Numbered from the stretch's first letter, positions 11,530 through 22,490 are shown. The stretch is DNA of 64,000 bases from Rhexocercosporidium sp. MPI-PUGE-AT-0058 (GCA_020746875.1 JAGTJL010000018.1:1178001-1242000); one strand, 5' to 3'. Notes: generated by a model not told the origin, from the letters alone. Numbers and translations are program-made.

Positions 11530-14166
11530 AAATATAGTTCCGTAGATACTCTCTACGTGATTCTAGAGATACTACTTATGTTATAGCCCTATTTAATAAA
11601 CCTTATACTAGAGCCGATTTCCTTCTTTAATATAAGCTAAATGCTTCCGCTTAAAGTGCTTCGTTAAGTCTCCCGGACTAGCAAACTTATAAATACGCTT
11701 TTCGAACGGCAAGCTTTACTCCCTTAAGTAAAGGAAGCAAGTAATAGTTCTCTTTTTTATAAACACTAATAACATAGCGTTATTTAACGCTTACTTCTCG
11801 GCCCCGACGGCTGCCAACTGTGGATTAGTCTCCTTCGACGGCATCGGACTCGCCTTTCGCGTCGACGGCCTCGCACGTAGTTAGGCAGCCCCGCCCCCTT
11901 CCTAAAAGTGGCAGTAAGCAGCAACCGCATCGATAGCCGCATTACGGCGGTTAAACTCCTCTTTTATAATCATTCCTAGGAGCGTCATTATCGTCTCGAC
12001 TAAGCGCTTCTAAATCAGGGGCATCTTATCGTTCTCGTCTAAAATAGTCTTTACGTCCTAATTAAGCTTAAGCCCAGTAAGCCGCCGCTCGATCTTATTA
12101 ACCAAGTGTTCTAAATCCCAGCGGTCTTAAAAGTGCTTAAGAAGTACAGCTCTTAGCCGCTGCCTAGTGTTAAAGATTACTTAACTAATAATCCGGTACC
12201 TAAGGTGTTGTATCGCCGTGCCTAAAAGCGGCGCTTCCACTTCTCCCGCTCCGCAACGAGGCGGCAGACATCAAAATCCTAATTAACGGACAAGGATTAC
12301 TTAAGCGTGAATTCTTGCGGCCGGTCAGGATCGATCCAGCGAGTCATCCGACAGGCCGCCCGCATCAAGTCGCGCTAAGGTTTGTAACTAAACACAATAG
12401 CTCGAGTATTAGCGGTAACCGTCCGTCGAAGATAGTACTTAATAAAAGTATTAATTTTAGCGTGTTATATAATTATATTCTAAAATGCGTCGCTCATATC
12501 ACCTGTCTATTTACAGTTAACATATCGCGCGGCGAGGAGAAGTAGGGTTATGAAAAAGAAGCTATAAAATACATACTACTCTAATTAAAGGCGTTGCCCG
12601 CACCGTATCGAAGCGAGTACGGACACGTGATTTACGGGAACCCGTAAGCACGCCTAGCCGCTTTACCTACTTTAAAAGGGTCGTATATAATAATTACTAG
12701 TCGGGTAAAATCTTCTACCTATAAGGTGTCCTAATAGATTTGCGGAAAACGAGGATATTAACTAGTTCTGGCTTTAGATACAAGGGCAGCTACTCATAGC
12801 CAGGCGGGATATCTAGCTCGCTAATCCTCTGGCCGACGTGAGACTCGGGGCCAAAAACGCGTTATCGGCAAAGATAAGGCCTAAGAAGGCGACGTGCGGA
12901 CTAAAGACTAAGGACGGGTCAAAGATAACCTCCGGGAATGGAAACGTATTCTTAGCTTTTATATAAGTCGCACCTCTCGTTAAAATAAAGAGGAAGAGAA
13001 ATTAAAAAGATAAGAAACGGCTCAAAATAAAACTTACGCCTCTTTCGTACCAAAATACTTCTTCGTGAACTCGCACGTAAACTCGATCAGGATCCGATGA
13101 GGCCCGCTACTAAGGTCCCGGAGCAAGTTCACCGCAATATCGCTATAACAAAGGTTTAAGATCGCTGAAAGTCGGTTTTCAGAGAAAATACCTAGTTAGT
13201 TAAAGAGGCTAGTAACGATGCGGTGCCGGCCATATATATACCTCTACTTCGTCGTCGTCAAGTTAATCTATAGGACGCCTATGAGATCCTCGATATATAT
13301 CGCCGTATTATCGCGCTTCTTCGTTATCAAGCGATACTTCTTCGCCAGCTTCTTAAGGACCTATAACAAAGATATTTATTAGCCTCTTATTAACGATAAT
13401 TCGGACTAAATTAAGCGGGCAGACGAAAATCACTACTCACCCAATGCATATAACAATTCAGCTTCGCCTTAACCTTCTCCCCAGTCGCCCGTTCGTACAC
13501 CAGCCGGAAGACCTTTTAATATATCCCAAACGTGCTAACTGACTTAATCCCTACAAGCCTCCTCCCACCCTTCCCCCGACGTTAATTCAATACCCATTCG
13601 AAGAAGGCTTTAAGCGTACGGCGAGAGATAATCTACATCATCCCGGCAAGATCCTTTCGTACATATTTATAATACTTTTAAAGAGAGTCAAATCAGTGAT
13701 TTAATAACAGAAGACGGCAGGCAAGAAGGGAATAAGATGTATACCGATGGAACTGTCCCTCGATCATGTTTAAGAAAAGGAGGCTACTATTATTATATTC
13801 TTTATTTTTATCCTCGGATTCGTCAAAGTTATTTTCTTAATCGAGGTAATACTCTGGCGGGTAGGCGTTCTCCTCTCCAGTAATCCACGCCAGATCTGCC
13901 TCGTTATCTCTATCAACAATTATATCAACGTCCATCGATGCGGTATCAGCATTGTCCTCGCGACCGAGCCACTGCAGATCTGGCAGCTCTACCTCGTCGT
14001 CTCCATCAACATCGGTATCAACGTCCGTCGGCTCAGTATCAGCGTCGGTCTCCTCTTGCTTATCTCTTGTATCAAAGCAGCTCTCGATGTCTGACCTATC
14101 GCTATCGGAGGAGGAGGAGGACGAAGGGCTTAGTATTAGGGTTAGTTATTGGCGACGGCGCATAGC
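11530..14166 (-). pseudogene. DUF3435 / FluG-type tyrosine-recombinase-like protein with C2H2 tail
   Basis: Reading the minus strand: an acidic N-terminal part almost free of decay (ELPDLQWLGREDNADTASMD, LAWITGEENAYPPEYYLD, 14080-13830), then MIEGQFHRY, a putative intron about 13360-13440 (GTGAGT...TTATAG), VLKKLAKKYRLITKKRDN, IYIEDLIGVL, YGRHRIVTSLFN-LGI, YSDIAVNLLRDLSSGPHRIL, NTFPFPEVIFDPSLVFSPH and, near 11600-11720, a C2H2-like end (YKFASPGDLTKHFKRKHL). This order is that of DUF3435 'FluG domain' proteins, a family that includes Starship captain recombinases. The 3' two thirds carry many RIP stops while the 5' 350 bp is GC-rich. Start codon not certain. The two plus-strand frames over 13938-14206 are antisense shadows. 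Confidence 0.7.
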
Positions 14167-14555
14167 GACTGGATCAACCGAAGGAGACGACGATGATAAC
14201 GATTAAAGCAAAGAATCAAGGCCAAAGATATTAAGGAGGAACCTGCTGCCCAAGTAACGGCAGCTGAAGGGGAGGGGGAGGGGAAGGGGAAGGGAGGGGT
14301 AGAGTGAAGAAAGTGATAGTTAAGTATGAAAGGCTTAGAGTAAAGAAGATAGAGAATGGAGGGAGGGAGGGCAGACGAATAAATATGAGGGCTGCCATCC
14401 TGAGTCACGAGGAGATGGAGGGCAGCCGTTTTCTACTCCCCTTCTCAGAAAGTGTTGGAACAGGATAAGAGAAGCGGTTCTCAGAATAATCCCTGATTTT
14501 TTTAGTGTTCCTGCAGCAGGTCGGCTGAGGTCCCTACCGCCGCGCCGCCTTAGCC
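14167..14555. repeat. purine-rich low-complexity tract and spacer
   Basis: 14265-14370 is nearly all A/G (runs of GGGGAGG and GGGAAGG); 14430-14500 contains two TTCTCAGAA motifs about 45 bp apart. No gene seen. The tract lies just upstream of the DUF3435 relic start. Confidence 0.5.
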
Positions 14556-14559
14556 ATCA

Positions 14560-15105
14560 GACACGCAAGCGCTAGGGCAGCGTGAGATTTTGGCAAGTCG
14601 GCTGCGGAAAGCAGCGACCAAATACGCTGAAAACAGCAGCTAGTTCGCTATCTTCTAAGCAAGCAGGACTTTGAGGATTGTAGCGTTCAAAACGCGCATA
14701 TATCGAGATCCCAGGCAAGATCAAGGCTGCTACAATAATACAAAGGGTTTGGCGCGGCCAGGAGCCACGTAAAAGCTTCAAAGCTTGTTGCAACAACGTT
14801 ACCCTAATATAAGCTGTAACGAAGGGCTTCCTGCGAAGAAGGAAGATCGTGGACACCCGCGTTAAAGATGCTACAGTATTAATTCAAAGAACGTGGCGCT
14901 GGGGAAAACACATGAAGAGTTAAAGACGGTATAAGCGCAGGGTAATCACTATCCAGGTACTGTGGCGAGGCAAGTATGCTCGCCGCAGATGCGAGGAAAT
15001 CCGTCAAGCGGAAGCTTCGTCCGACGTGGTGGCTTAAGGGAACTATAAGAACGGTTGGTTTGTAGAGTAATTTGCGCACTGGCGAACAGAGCTGATTAGG
15101 CCTAA
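14560..15105 (+). pseudogene. fragment of myosin V (class V myosin) neck: IQ motifs only
   Basis: Three consecutive IQ-motif units are readable in one frame: AATIIQRVWRGQEPRKS (~14733-14785), DATVLIQRTWRWGKHMKS (~14862-14920) and VITIQVLWRGKYARRR (~14946-14995), separated by the family spacing (FLRRRKIVDTRVK). IQ motifs bind calmodulin-like light chains in the myosin V lever arm. Upstream, TLRIVAFKT suggests an earlier IQ unit in another frame, so there are indels. No motor or cargo domain is present and the frame closes soon after 15000. This is therefore a captured or duplicated scrap, not a myosin gene. The minus-strand frames here are shadows. Confidence 0.6.
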
Positions 15106-15461
15106 GTGAAGTAGTATTCTTTGATTTTAATAGTTTTATTAACTACTCCTCGAACGTTTACATTCGCATAACCTCTTTTTAATTAAAGCTTGTCAGCACT
15201 TCTTGTGGATATGCCGGAGTCTTAACGCGTCTACAGTTCCTTAGTGTAATTGCCCTTGGAACTACTCTGACTGCTGAGCGTAAGGTAAGTTCCAGCTCTT
15301 GCTGATGCTTGCAAAGACGAAGCTATAGATTTATCGTGGTAATGGCACTGCATGTATCTGTCTCGTAAACGATATAAAGTATATTATTTTATATTAAGTC
15401 TTAGGTAGAGTAGGTTTAAATATTTTTATATTTAAATAGAGGTTTAATGTAACAAACTTAT
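15106..15461. other. spacer, nothing recognised
   Basis: Mixed composition with an AT-rich part at 15370-15450. No frame or repeat border could be supported. Confidence 0.45.
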
Positions 15462-15846
15462 TTATTCAAACTCCGTTTCTATTACTAAGCCCCGGGTTAC
15501 TCCTTTGGCGTATACTTGTAACGACCTCGTATATGGATCTAGGCCAAAGATATAAGGCTTATAAGGGACTCTTTCTGGTGCGGACGGCTTAAGAGTGGAT
15601 GCTGCAATTGTTAGGAAAAGGTACTTGCAGTGTAGAGATAGGTTATACCTCGAGCAGCTTTGCCGCAAACGCGGCAGATGTCGTAGCGGATAGAAACCCG
15701 ATAGCGTCTGAGTTTAAAGGCCAGCGATGTAAATCGTCGATACCGATAGCCCTATCTTCTTTAACGTATTTCTGTATCAACTCTATCGCGATTGAGGAAA
15801 GCGCCTTAATATCACGAGGTCTGCCATCCGACTTAACGTGTAGCAT
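15462..15846 (-). pseudogene. unidentified coding scrap in two overlapping minus frames
   Basis: One frame (15643-15846) reads MLHVKSDGRPRDIKALSS..., DLHRWPLNSDAIGFLSATTS; a second (15462-15668) reads LTIAASTLKPSAPERVPYK..., as if a single-base indel split one protein. The amino-acid make-up is protein-like and the region is GC-balanced, but I do not recognise a family. It lies between the myosin and permease scraps, so it may be another captured fragment. Confidence 0.25.
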
Positions 15847-15974
15847 TTGGAGAAGCTTACCTGGCCGAGGATAGCTGCGAGTTATCGTGCGTCAGGATAA
15901 GCTGGCGACCTTACGATCGGCTCGAGGGAGAGGGGCATATGCTCGAGGATAATGCAGAGGCCGCTGTCAGTCGT

Positions 15975-16133
15975 GAAGGCTTCCAGGGCGGTGATAATAT
16001 TTGGTACTTTCTACGCAACGGGATTCACTCTGAGGTACTCAGGTCCTGTTGGAGCTCTTATCGGTTATATTATTATTGGCATCGATATCTTCTTTACTGG
16101 AACTTCGCTTCTTGGGGTTCTTGTTTAACTTTA
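15975..16133 (+). pseudogene. fragment of an amino-acid permease (APC/AAT family), first membrane segments
   Basis: Reads GTFYATGFTLRYSGPVG followed by ALIGYIIIGIDIFF. This is the conserved G-T-G...G-x-L-x-x-x-G-P-x-G...G-Y-x-x-x-G segment of fungal amino-acid permeases (TM1-TM2 region, PF00324). The frame ends at a stop about 20 codons later (TAA near 16127) and the rest of a ~550-residue permease is absent. It is joined directly to a different gene scrap, so this is an orphan fragment. Confidence 0.55.
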
Positions 16134-16164
16134 CTAATTTACGAAATAGTACGAGACTAAACTA

Positions 16165-16652
16165 GTCAATAAGACGAAGACATACTACGAGACAGTCACG
16201 AAGGATCACGATAAGTACGAAACCAAGATAATCAAAATCTAGTACCCCAAGTACACCGCCTTAACCAAGTACGAGACTATCACGATCACTAAGCCTAGAG
16301 AGACCTACCCAGTCTACGAAACCAAAACGATCAAGACCGAGTACCTAATCTACACCACTGAGACCAAGTATAAGACCACCACCAAGTCACATGAAACTTA
16401 TCCTCCAGTCTACCAAACCACGAAAACCAACGAGGGCGAGCCATCGAAGCCAGTGTACACAATCGAGACCTACCCAGTCATTAAGCCCGTAGAGACCTAC
16501 CCCGTCCACGGCCCAACTACCACGCTCTCCGGCCACTCGGCACCGGAACCGGCAACCCTAAGGCAACTCCCACCTACGAGTTCACTGGTGGAGCTGGATC
16601 CAACAAGGTCGGAGGTCTTTTCATCGCCGCCGGTCTTGCCGCTGCTCTCCTG
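16165..16652 (+). pseudogene. 3' end of a repeat-rich, GPI-type cell-wall protein (frameshifted)
   Basis: The frame contains Thr/Tyr/Lys-rich imperfect repeats (TKYETITITKPRETYPVYET, TIETYPVIKPVETYPVHGP) typical of O-glycosylated wall proteins. An in-frame TAG interrupts it near 16231. After about 16530 the correct continuation is in another frame: NPKATPTYEFTGGAGSN then GGLFIAAGLAAALL and a stop at about 16652. That is a small-residue site plus hydrophobic tail, as for a GPI-anchor signal. The N-terminus with signal peptide is missing. Anchoring is inferred from the tail only. Confidence 0.5.
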
Positions 16653-17279
16653 TAAGCGTTGCTTCTGTAGGCATAGCATTGTTCCCGCGTCAGCGTACAA
16701 GGGGCGTGCACTTTTGGTTCAGGCGAGCCGCGTGATGGATTATCACTTTTCTCTTCTTGTATATAGTTCATCATACACTGTCATCATTGACCTTCGGGTG
16801 GACGATCGATCTGAGATGCTGATGCGACGGGCAGAAGCTATTATTAGTAATAAGAATTCTTTTCTTGGACTTCATGTCTGATGGTTGGTGTTGATCGCAA
16901 TGATCGTAGTGATTTCAATGTCATTGCCTTTATTCTTGGGCGAAGCATCCGCTTCAGCGCAAGCCCACTAGGGAGGTCTCTAGGGACTCGCTAATGCAAA
17001 GCGAGTCAACATCGGGCAGAGCAACGGTGGCCCAGCTCATTCCCTCTCTACGAATGACCAAATTGACATTAATTTTGTGATTCCGAGTTTGCATTGGGTT
17101 CTTCGATACATCACATCGACTAAACCAACCCGACTGATCCACGTATGGCTCTCCTTTACGGACCGCCCCAAAACAGGATGTCGGAACAGCCACCCAACCT
17201 ATCCATCTTCCCAAGACCCTGCTTCAGCTCATCGTTCCTGATCCTGCTATCTGATGACAACACCGTCATGATTCCTAGT
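16653..17279. other. intergenic, nothing recognised
   Basis: GC-balanced sequence between the wall-protein scrap and the 3' end of the membrane-protein gene. Short frames on both strands show no family resemblance. Confidence 0.5.
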
Positions 17280-18335
17280 TCACCTCATCTTTCCTTTCGG
17301 ACCCCAATAACCACACAACCGATACCCCAGCATCTTACTCGCTGCACTGGCCACTCCAGCAAGCAACATCCAAGTGAATAGCTCAACCACCGTCACCAAC
17401 ATTATAGAGGTAAATATCAGTCCACCAGCAGAGTAGTATAAACCCCAACAGAATTGTGCCACCCAATGCTGTTCTCCACCCTGGATGTTGTTGGACACTG
17501 GAGCCGTGGAGCTGCCACTCTGTCGGTGGTTGGCATTTGAAGAACCAGGCACTGCAACTGTCGATCTGCTATGCCCATTGATACCGCTTAATGTTTCTTC
17601 GTCTGCCGACACCAGAACGGTCGACTTGCCAGAAGTCCCAACTTCGTCTGTTGGAAAACCTTTTTGCCCCGAGCCCACGCCTTTGCCTGATTTATTCCGA
17701 TTTCGAAAGCGACCGATCGCGACTTCGACGGTCGCTGGTGCCAGAGCAACAATGAACCAAAGTACCACAAATGCTGGCACCGGACATCCTAGAGACGACC
17801 GTTTCGAATACACCTCCATCACCGCCAACAGTCCGTAAGACACTAACAAGAAAGCCACTAGCAGCACGAGTATCGCTGCAGAAATGATGGGTTGGAACAG
17901 CCGACCTTTCTTGATCTGCGTAGGATCCTCAGGGATAGTTGGATTCAGCCCTAACGCCCGGACAATAATCTCAATCACCCAACCGCTCTTGCTCGCGATC
18001 AATACGATGCGCTGTTCAGGCCATGCGATATCTTTTAGAATGAGAGGGACGAGCGCCATCACGATAGAGATGGCACCATATTGCTGTTTGCGAGTCTCTG
18101 GCACGAGGCCAAAGATGCAGTCAGCGTACCACCAGCACGCCATATTGTCCACAAAGTCAGGATCGTCGCCGCCGGGCCCACTGGTCAGGTTCGTCCACGC
18201 GCGGAACCAGGGATTGAAAGGTTGTGTGGGTGCCCATCCCAGGCCGTCGCAGAGTTCTGAGGAGTTGCTTGCGAGACTAGGAGTAAGGAGGTATATGCTC
18301 AAGATGACGAGGCTGAGTCGAGAGAAGGAAGCCAT
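17280..18335 (-). CDS. hypothetical four-TM protein with signal peptide (351 aa, single exon)
   Basis: An uninterrupted 351-codon frame. Residues 1-22 (MASFSRLSLVILSIYLLTPS...) form a classical signal peptide. Residues 23-80 are extracellular-like with Cys29, Cys67, Cys73 and NSS/NLT N-glycosylation sites. Hydrophobic spans at about 84-102, 149-173, 186-205 and 302-330 look like membrane helices. Residues 209-290 are a polar Ser/Gly/Thr-rich loop. The start context is good (GCGAAAATGGC). This layout occurs in lineage-specific fungal proteins of unknown function; I do not assign a role. The plus-strand frames across it are antisense shadows. Confidence 0.75.
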   Translation of the reverse strand: MASFSRLSLVILSIYLLTPSLASNSSELCDGLGWAPTQPFNPWFRAWTNLTSGPGGDDPDFVDNMACWWYADCIFGLVPETRKQQYGAISIVMALVPLILKDIAWPEQRIVLIASKSGWVIEIIVRALGLNPTIPEDPTQIKKGRLFQPIISAAILVLLVAFLLVSYGLLAVMEVYSKRSSLGCPVPAFVVLWFIVALAPATVEVAIGRFRNRNKSGKGVGSGQKGFPTDEVGTSGKSTVLVSADEETLSGINGHSRSTVAVPGSSNANHRQSGSSTAPVSNNIQGGEQHWVAQFCWGLYYSAGGLIFTSIMLVTVVELFTWMLLAGVASAASKMLGYRLCGYWGPKGKMR

Positions 18336-19089
18336 TTTCGCGGTTCTAAAGGAGCAAACGCGCAGGAAATTTCAAATCGACAAATATGACGGGTGCAAAG
18401 CCAGAGAAAGAGTAGCATATGAAGAAAACAAAGAAGAAGAAGGGGAAGTGGACCAGGCTGCTGAAGGCACAGTGAAGAGATATATCTTGAAAACCGGCCC
18501 TCAACTGATTCTTGTCAACCCCCCTGTCCGAGTTTATTTCCGGACCACTAAAGGGCCCATGCTTTAATATTGCGCTGTGATCCCAAACTCGACCAAGCCG
18601 CACTGGCTTCCCTAATTGGTCAAGCTAGTTGTCACCACGTCTTGGACTACGAACGGGACCATCCGCACAAGCGCTGTCTGTAAACACCTCCTTCTGAACA
18701 GGCTGATGCACGACCACTAGGTCACGTCAACTTCGCTTCCGACCATATCTGGGATCGCGAGTGGTTCCGATTTATGTTGCAACACACAGAGAGAGGTACG
18801 ATGACAGGGCGCGATTTTGACATGATTCTTGGGGTGAAAGGGGCCATACCTGCCAGGTTAGGCGCTTGCTACGATTAGGGGTCCTATTTCAGGACGTGGT
18901 GCATATACTTACGCAGGGCTGAAGTACAGCAGAACGGATTGCTGATGTGGCTTTTGCGGCACAGCACAGGTTGCAATTCTTGGCTCTATGTTGTGGTGTG
19001 TTACACGAAAAGTCGTCCGGGACTTCCGGCGTATTGCTGTCTTACATAATCCCTCCGCAAGCTTCCGGTGCCTGGGGTCTTTACTGTCA
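18336..19089. other. upstream region of the membrane-protein gene and spacer
   Basis: Includes the presumed promoter of the minus-strand gene; no convincing TATA box. A plus frame beginning at 18947 runs into the Fot1-derived repeat at 19090 and is not believed to be a gene. Confidence 0.45.
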
Positions 19090-19519
19090 GCAACGGTGTC
19101 AGGTCACCTCACGAGTAGCGACGTCTACATACATTTCGCGAACATCTGCAGCGTCCGGCGGGAGTAATGGACTGGAGAAGACGACTGCCACAAACCTACA
19201 AACTTTGGAAGCAATTGGCTCTACGGAATGCAATCGCTGGATGCATCTTCTCGAGACGGCGTACACATCGTGCATGTACAGGGACACACTCACGTGCGCA
19301 CGTTTCCGGACAGAACGACACGATCTGGCAAGAGTGGAAAACAGGCCGGGTGGGAAGATGAAGACTCGAATCTGCGAAATCCAAGACCAGAATAGCATAT
19401 TGTCACAGCCGGAACAAGGAAGCTTTGATGCAGTCTAGAGACATGATATCTTAGTTCCTCGATTGCAGATACATTACATTAGGTGATAGCAGGAATGAGA
19501 TACAGTATCATGCGCCCGC
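19090..19519 (-). repeat. Fot1-type 3' flanking repeat, non-RIPed copy
   Basis: Read on the minus strand this continues from the transposase-tail stop and aligns with 4732-5150 for about 420 bp, including ATCAAAGCTTCCTTGTTCC, a GTCGTCTTCT block and CGTCGCTACTCGTGAGGTGAC-type end. It shows the transposon 3' region extends well past the stop codon. GC content is normal here, AT-rich in the other copy. Confidence 0.55.
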
Positions 19520-20190
19520 TCAATACATCCGCGCCTCGGGAGCCCTCCAAGGCACGGACTCCAGTTGTGGTTCTGGCTGTTTTTCTGGCTCTGCTTCCGA
19601 CTCGCATGCCTCTGCCGCAGTCCTTCTATGCCTGCGGGTACGAGTGCCCCTGCCAGTCTTCACCTTCTTCGTACTACTCACCACTTCCACTTCTGGCTCT
19701 AGCTCTGCTTCACCTGCCTCTGGCTCTGTGTTCTTACGCTTCCGCCCGCGTTTTCCCTTGCTTTTGACCACGTCTTTTGAAGCACGCGCTGCTCGCGCCG
19801 CCTCGAAGTCCTCAAAGCTCATGACCTTTGCCTTCCCCTTGCCTAGTACAATTGGCTTGATTGATCGGCGAACCTTAGCTTCATTATTTGCCTCGGTCAA
19901 GAACTGGTTTCGATTATTCAAAAGAGCACATTCGGCAAACGATACTTGAGCGGCATTTGCAAGCTTCTGTGCACACTTTTGTAGACGCTGTGTACCCGTC
20001 GCATCAAGTGTTTGCGTATCCTGTTTGATCTGGTTGTATAGCGACATAAGACCCTCCGCTGACACAGGGGTCACAGGTGTTTGTACAGCTTCATCTTGAG
20101 GATAAGCAGCGGCTCTCGTTTCATCGGTTTCGGTACCGGTCGATTAGTTGGGGGGCTTCGGTGTATTTCTGAGTACTCTGTCCGGGTTAA
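19520..20190 (-). pseudogene. Fot1/pogo transposase C-terminal fragment, open and non-RIPed
   Basis: An open frame of over 200 codons begins in INPDRVLRNTPKPP (~20190) and continues SLYNQIKQDTQTLDATGTQR, NRNQFLTEANNEAKVRR, a basic patch (KSKGKRGRKRK), an acidic Glu/Pro part and ends WRAPEARMY with stop at 19520. It aligns end to end with the RIPed tail at ~4010-4731. The HTH and DDE core are missing: upstream of INPDRV the sequence is unrelated (LNTVVDNTLLLLQDS in the same frame, unrecognised). Without the catalytic core it cannot transpose. A residual stop lies after NTPKPPN. Confidence 0.7.
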
Positions 20191-21194
20191 TGGTCGGTTG
20201 TTCTATATCCGCCGATCGAGCAACCACCAGCTCTAACGGCGTGCTACAAATCTTCTCGGAATGAAGGATACTGTCCTGTAGCAGGAGCAGGGTATTGTCG
20301 ACCACAGTATTCAGCTGGTACCCAAAACAAAGATGGAATCCAGTTTGAGGGTATCAATATACCAGTAGGCATGGAACCCTTCCGAGGCCTCGGTATTCTG
20401 ACTGGCGTCGGTCGTCTTTGAGGCTACGGCTCCTTGTTCTGGATCCCACATATTTTCATAATTCTAGAGATCCATGTAGAACCAAGATGTGTGCCAAATC
20501 CGTCCGACACCGTCATCCCGATCTCGTCGAGCTTGAATTCTCCACCGTCCGAAGCAAGTCTGGAGACACTTCCCTAAATCACCCCGCAGGTTTGTCCTTG
20601 TCTATGTCATAAGGTCGACCGCCTGGTTCTCAATCATCCATGCCTGCCTCGACTTTGTTGTGGCGCTTCATGTTCCACACCGCAGCTTAGAGGCTTGTTT
20701 TGTAGTTCTTTGCGAGGGGATGGATGTGTGTGGAGACATGGACGCCCTCATTGACATCCACGGCATGGCCGCGACAACCTCGAGCGGCAGGCTCTTCATG
20801 ATTTCTTCAACGTAAGCTCGAGCAATCGACCGCTGGTCGCGTCATAGGTTGGTTCTGGGCCAGCGCGATCATTGGGAGAACGAAATGAAGTGTGCTTGTA
20901 TTTGCTTACGTTCTATCGTTACTTGAGTTGCGCGAACCGCATAGACTGTTTCGAGCGGTTGTATTGTATGTAGGTCTCGGGATTCGGAACCATTGGGATT
21001 ACTGCGCCACTGTGGCTGTAATTCATGTCATCTGCGTTGACAACTCATCGAGCACTTTCAAGCTCTGATAATGACAAGCCTCATCAAAACACGTCCAAAT
21101 ATATCCATACATCAAACACAGCCTATTCAATTATAACTTCTCAACCACACAGAGAGGTACTTGCGCAGGACCAACGTGGCTTCTTAGGCCTGCC
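20191..21194. other. GC-balanced spacer, no supported gene
   Basis: Several short protein-like stretches in different frames (plus: GTQNKDGIQFEGINIPVG at ~20320-20375; 20418-20612) suggest a decayed gene, but frames are broken and no family is recognised. The last 150 bp is the likely promoter of the HET gene. Confidence 0.4.
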
Positions 21195-21218
21195 TTGACT
21201 TTCGTTACTGAATCGAAC

Positions 21219-22490
21219 ATGCACTCGGGAGCCCGATGGCACGATGCGACGTGCGCCGCTCCACTCCTTAGCATCGATAAGTGTAGTAGAAAGGTTCAAT
21301 GCCAGACTTGCAGTTCATGTCTTCATCTGGACAAAATCGTCGCCAATCATACTGCAGTCAGTCCAGGTCTGTCTGTTCCCAAAGATGAATCTGAGGAGAT
21401 GAACTTATTCTGGCCTCTCTCTGTCCCATATACAAGAAGTGACCAGGCCACATCACTTGCTGGTGACAAGAGAAATCTTCAAGTTGGCGATTGTGTACGG
21501 AAAGATGCTCCTGTCGATCAAGTGAGCACCTCTCCAGTCTACATACATCGCCTTCAGCCCAGCGAGTTCCGCCTTGTCCATCTCGATGCGCCGCTCAGTG
21601 GTGATACAGACAGCCCGGTACATGCAGAGCTCAAGACTTATACTCATGACGATTGTCCAGAGTATGAGACAGTCTCTTATACCTGGGGAGGACAAGAAAA
21701 CGACAGCACACCTTGCAAGCCAATATCCATAGGTCCTTATTGGGATGTTCTGCTGCAGACAAAGAATTGCTGGGATATGCTTAAGCTTATGCGTCCATCC
21801 AGTGGGCAGCGAGTGGTCTGGGTCGATGCCATCAGCATCAATCAAAGTGATCAAATCGAGCGAGCCGATCAAGTAGCCAAGATGGGTCGAATTTACGAGG
21901 AGAGTATGCGGGTGTTTGTGTTTCTTGGGAGTGATGTCGTACACCCGATTGGAAATGCCTCATATCTAACAAGAAGAGAACTACACCACCTTACTCGAGA
22001 ATCGATGAACAGTGCCCAAGAAGGCTCGAGCCTACCTATCGTCTCTAACCTTGGTCGTCTTCTCGAGCTCAGATATTTCAGTCGAATCTGGGTTGTTCAA
22101 GAATTGATGTTATCTCGACAAGCAACTATTCGAATCGGGTCTTCAGAATACTTGGTCGATCACCAGACGAGCCGTAACATCGCAAAGAAAGATCCGACGC
22201 GGAGCTGGGATAGCACCGCAGCTCCTTGGTTTCAGCATGCAGGTCAGCGATATTTGACGGCAGAGGACCGGAACAGCCTGCTAGAAATGATGAAGTTAAC
22301 TTGGAAATGCCATTCTACTGACCCAAGAGACAAGGTGTTTGGCATTCTTGGTCTTGACCATTGGGAGCCTCCCATAAGACCGGACTACTCAATTTCAGTG
22401 AAACATGCCTTCATCGGCATTTTCGCTCATTGTCTTATTAATTTGAGAGACACTCGGGTGCTTTCTTGGGCTTCTGGAATCTACAGATAG
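21219..22490 (+). CDS. HET-domain (heterokaryon incompatibility) protein, probably truncated by a stop
   Basis: 423 codons from ATG 21219 (the frame opens slightly earlier but without ATG). The HET domain spans about residues 147-297 of this start: YETVSYTWGG, VVWVDAISINQSDQ, GRIYEESMRVFVFLG, RYFSRIWVVQELMLSR. A following CHSTDPRDKVFGILGL box and PDYS are also typical. The stop TAG at 22488-22490 falls inside the conserved region: the same frame continues SGCPSWIPAWNSPMAF for 28 codons, as intact homologues do (normally W...PSWVPDW). So the C-terminal part is lost by one nonsense change, or the stop is real and the protein is short. N-terminal ~100 residues are not conserved. Composition is normal, no RIP. 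Confidence 0.7.
   Translation: MHSGARWHDATCAAPLLSIDKCSRKVQCQTCSSCLHLDKIVANHTAVSPGLSVPKDESEEMNLFWPLSVPYTRSDQATSLAGDKRNLQVGDCVRKDAPVDQVSTSPVYIHRLQPSEFRLVHLDAPLSGDTDSPVHAELKTYTHDDCPEYETVSYTWGGQENDSTPCKPISIGPYWDVLLQTKNCWDMLKLMRPSSGQRVVWVDAISINQSDQIERADQVAKMGRIYEESMRVFVFLGSDVVHPIGNASYLTRRELHHLTRESMNSAQEGSSLPIVSNLGRLLELRYFSRIWVVQELMLSRQATIRIGSSEYLVDHQTSRNIAKKDPTRSWDSTAAPWFQHAGQRYLTAEDRNSLLEMMKLTWKCHSTDPRDKVFGILGLDHWEPPIRPDYSISVKHAFIGIFAHCLINLRDTRVLSWASGIYR

Noticed and set aside
12315..12545. 76-codon plus frame
   Set aside because: Inside the minus-strand DUF3435 relic, no features of a real gene.
13938..14206. Two overlapping plus frames rich in Ser/Arg
   Set aside because: Antisense to the acidic N-terminal part of the DUF3435 relic.
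17485..18567. Plus-strand frames of 117 and 227 codons
   Set aside because: Antisense to the single-exon membrane-protein gene, which has signal peptide, membrane helices and a good start context.
18947..19438. 163-codon plus frame
   Set aside because: Its second half lies inside the Fot1-derived flank that is repeated at 4.7-5.1 kb; no family match.
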